Assembly (NCBI GenBank): GCA_963205315.1
Contig: CAUJIO010000004.1
Coordinates: forward strand, 1 to 64,000
Origin: Pseudomonadota bacterium
GTDB lineage: Bacteria > Pseudomonadota > Alphaproteobacteria > Rhizobiales > Aestuariivirgaceae
Length of the DNA: 64,000 nucleotides
Direction: 5' to 3'
Below are positions 63,253 to 64,000 of this stretch, piece by piece. How positions within the stretch are numbered: the first letter of the stretch is position 1; each line of letters starts with the position of its first letter. Made by a program: the position numbers and the translations under genes. Below the pieces are notes generated by a model. The model was not told where the DNA came from. It saw only the letters and a program-made list of their open reading frames with translations, and made no database searches.

Positions 63253-64000
63253 CGCGTCTCCGCACCGAAAAGTCCCTGTGGCCGCACAACGAGAACGAAC
63301 GCAACGGCAAGCGTTGAGATGATGGAGGCCAGCGTCGGCGAGAAAAACACCGAAATAACGCCATCGGTCATGCCGATCATGAAGGCAGCGATGACGCTGC
63401 CCTTGATCGACCCCAGGCCACCGATGATGACAACGATGAAACTCATCAGGAGCGGGTCAAGCCCCATGAGATAGTGCGCCTGCTGAATTGGCACGATCAG
63501 CACGGCGGCAACGGCAACAAGGGCCGCCCCGGCAACGAATACGACAGAATAGACAGTGTTGACCGGAATGCCGAAAGCAGTCGCCGTTTCGCGGTCGAAC
63601 TGCGTTACCCGCATGATGAGACCGAAACGGGTGCGGGACAGGACCCACCAGACGCCGAGCAGGACCGCACCTGAAGCCACAACGACAAAGAGCTTGTAAC
63701 CGGAATAGCCAAACCATGGAAAAACGATGCGATAGCTGAAGGGCGCGGCCACAGGTTTGGCATCGGCACCGAAAAATGTGAGGGCCATCTGCTGGATCAC
63801 AAAAAGCAGGCCGATCGTCGCCACGATGGTAGCTTCGGGATCATAGTTGATACGGCGGAGCAGGAGCCGCTCGGTCAGGAAGGCCAATGCGCCAACAGCA
63901 GCCGGGGCAACAATGAAGGCTGCAATGAAACCGGCGAATGGGCCACCCGGCATCATCTTTGCCGTCCACCAGGCCAGCATGGCTCCCAGCATGAAGAATT
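63249..64000 (-). CDS. livH: Branched-chain amino acid-type ABC permease (LivH-like), 5' end beyond window
   Basis: The final 250 codons of a LivH-type permease. The frame stays open to the window edge; the usual start (about 45 residues before FFMLGAMLA) is not present. SRTRFGLIMRVTQFDRETATAFGIPVN is the ATPase contact loop and FIVVIIGGLGSIKGSVIAAF is typical. It overlaps LivM by four bases. The substrate-binding protein of the system is not in the window. Confidence 0.93.
   Translation of the reverse strand, partial: FFMLGAMLAWWTAKMMPGGPFAGFIAAFIVAPAAVGALAFLTERLLLRRINYDPEATIVATIGLLFVIQQMALTFFGADAKPVAAPFSYRIVFPWFGYSGYKLFVVVASGAVLLGVWWVLSRTRFGLIMRVTQFDRETATAFGIPVNTVYSVVFVAGAALVAVAAVLIVPIQQAHYLMGLDPLLMSFIVVIIGGLGSIKGSVIAAFMIGMTDGVISVFFSPTLASIISTLAVAFVLVVRPQGLFGAETR

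Noticed and set aside
1-64000. tRNA, rRNA, CRISPR, insertion sequence, prophage or attachment site
   Set aside because: I scanned for tRNA-like cloverleaf ends, direct-repeat arrays, transposases and integrases and saw none.

Overview
The window looks like chromosomal DNA of an alphaproteobacterium of the order Hyphomicrobiales (rhizobial relatives). I base this on a G+C of roughly 59% by eye, an IlvD that reads like rhizobial IlvD, an AttEFGH-type exporter, DUF993/TIM-barrel sugar genes and an amino acid:[carrier protein] ligase of the Bradyrhizobium type. No phage, insertion sequence, tRNA, rRNA or CRISPR was found. The content is dense, mostly catabolic and biosynthetic accessory metabolism.

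0-10 kb: a GC-rich, strongly foldable non-coding stretch (candidate 6S-like RNA), a ring-cleaving dioxygenase family protein, an FGGY sugar kinase co-transcribed with a beta-carbonic anhydrase, ilvD, then malyl-CoA lyase, a fatty acid desaturase and malate synthase G. The lyase and malate synthase both work on the glyoxylate/acetyl-CoA/malate node.

10-18 kb: a minus-strand unit with a RuBisCO-like protein, a DUF1537 acid-sugar kinase, deoC and a two-domain aldehyde dehydrogenase. It is divergent from a FadR-type regulator and followed by a GMC oxidoreductase. The RuBisCO-like/kinase pair is the known signature of phosphorylated branched or C4 acid-sugar decarboxylation.

18-34 kb: sugar catabolism. 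An aldo/keto reductase-TetR-SDR-DUF993-TIM barrel operon converges on a complete ribose-type ABC importer operon with a terminal aldo/keto reductase. A second, paralogous TetR gene leads an acyl-CoA dehydrogenase-MaoC operon. Then come an SDR and LtnD plus OtnI, the first two steps of L-threonate breakdown. An 11-base motif is shared by the two TetR-linked control regions, and its first 8 bases recur upstream of ltnD.

34-43.5 kb: folE with a BLUF blue-light sensor in one operon, an enolase-superfamily acid-sugar dehydratase candidate, an AttEFGH-like ABC system with secreted lipocalin-like protein, a glutamine-amidotransferase-like protein, a cupin/SDR pair and an endonuclease/exonuclease/phosphatase family protein.

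43.7-59.5 kb: the most interesting part, a dense set of carrier-protein chemistry: ACP-acyl-AMP ligase-FabG (overlapping genes), a GNAT-like protein with a ThDP enzyme, a class IV aminotransferase with a cupin, an alpha/beta hydrolase facing a FATP-like acyl ligase, MetY and MetA homologues, a second carrier protein, an acyl-CoA-dehydrogenase-like flavoprotein, an amino acid:[carrier protein] ligase and a Wzx/MATE-like flippase. Together they suggest a carrier-bound, amino-acid-derived small molecule or modification that I cannot name.

59.5-64 kb: a LivHMGF-type ABC importer (LivH runs off the right edge) tightly coupled to a multi-pass membrane protein of unknown function.
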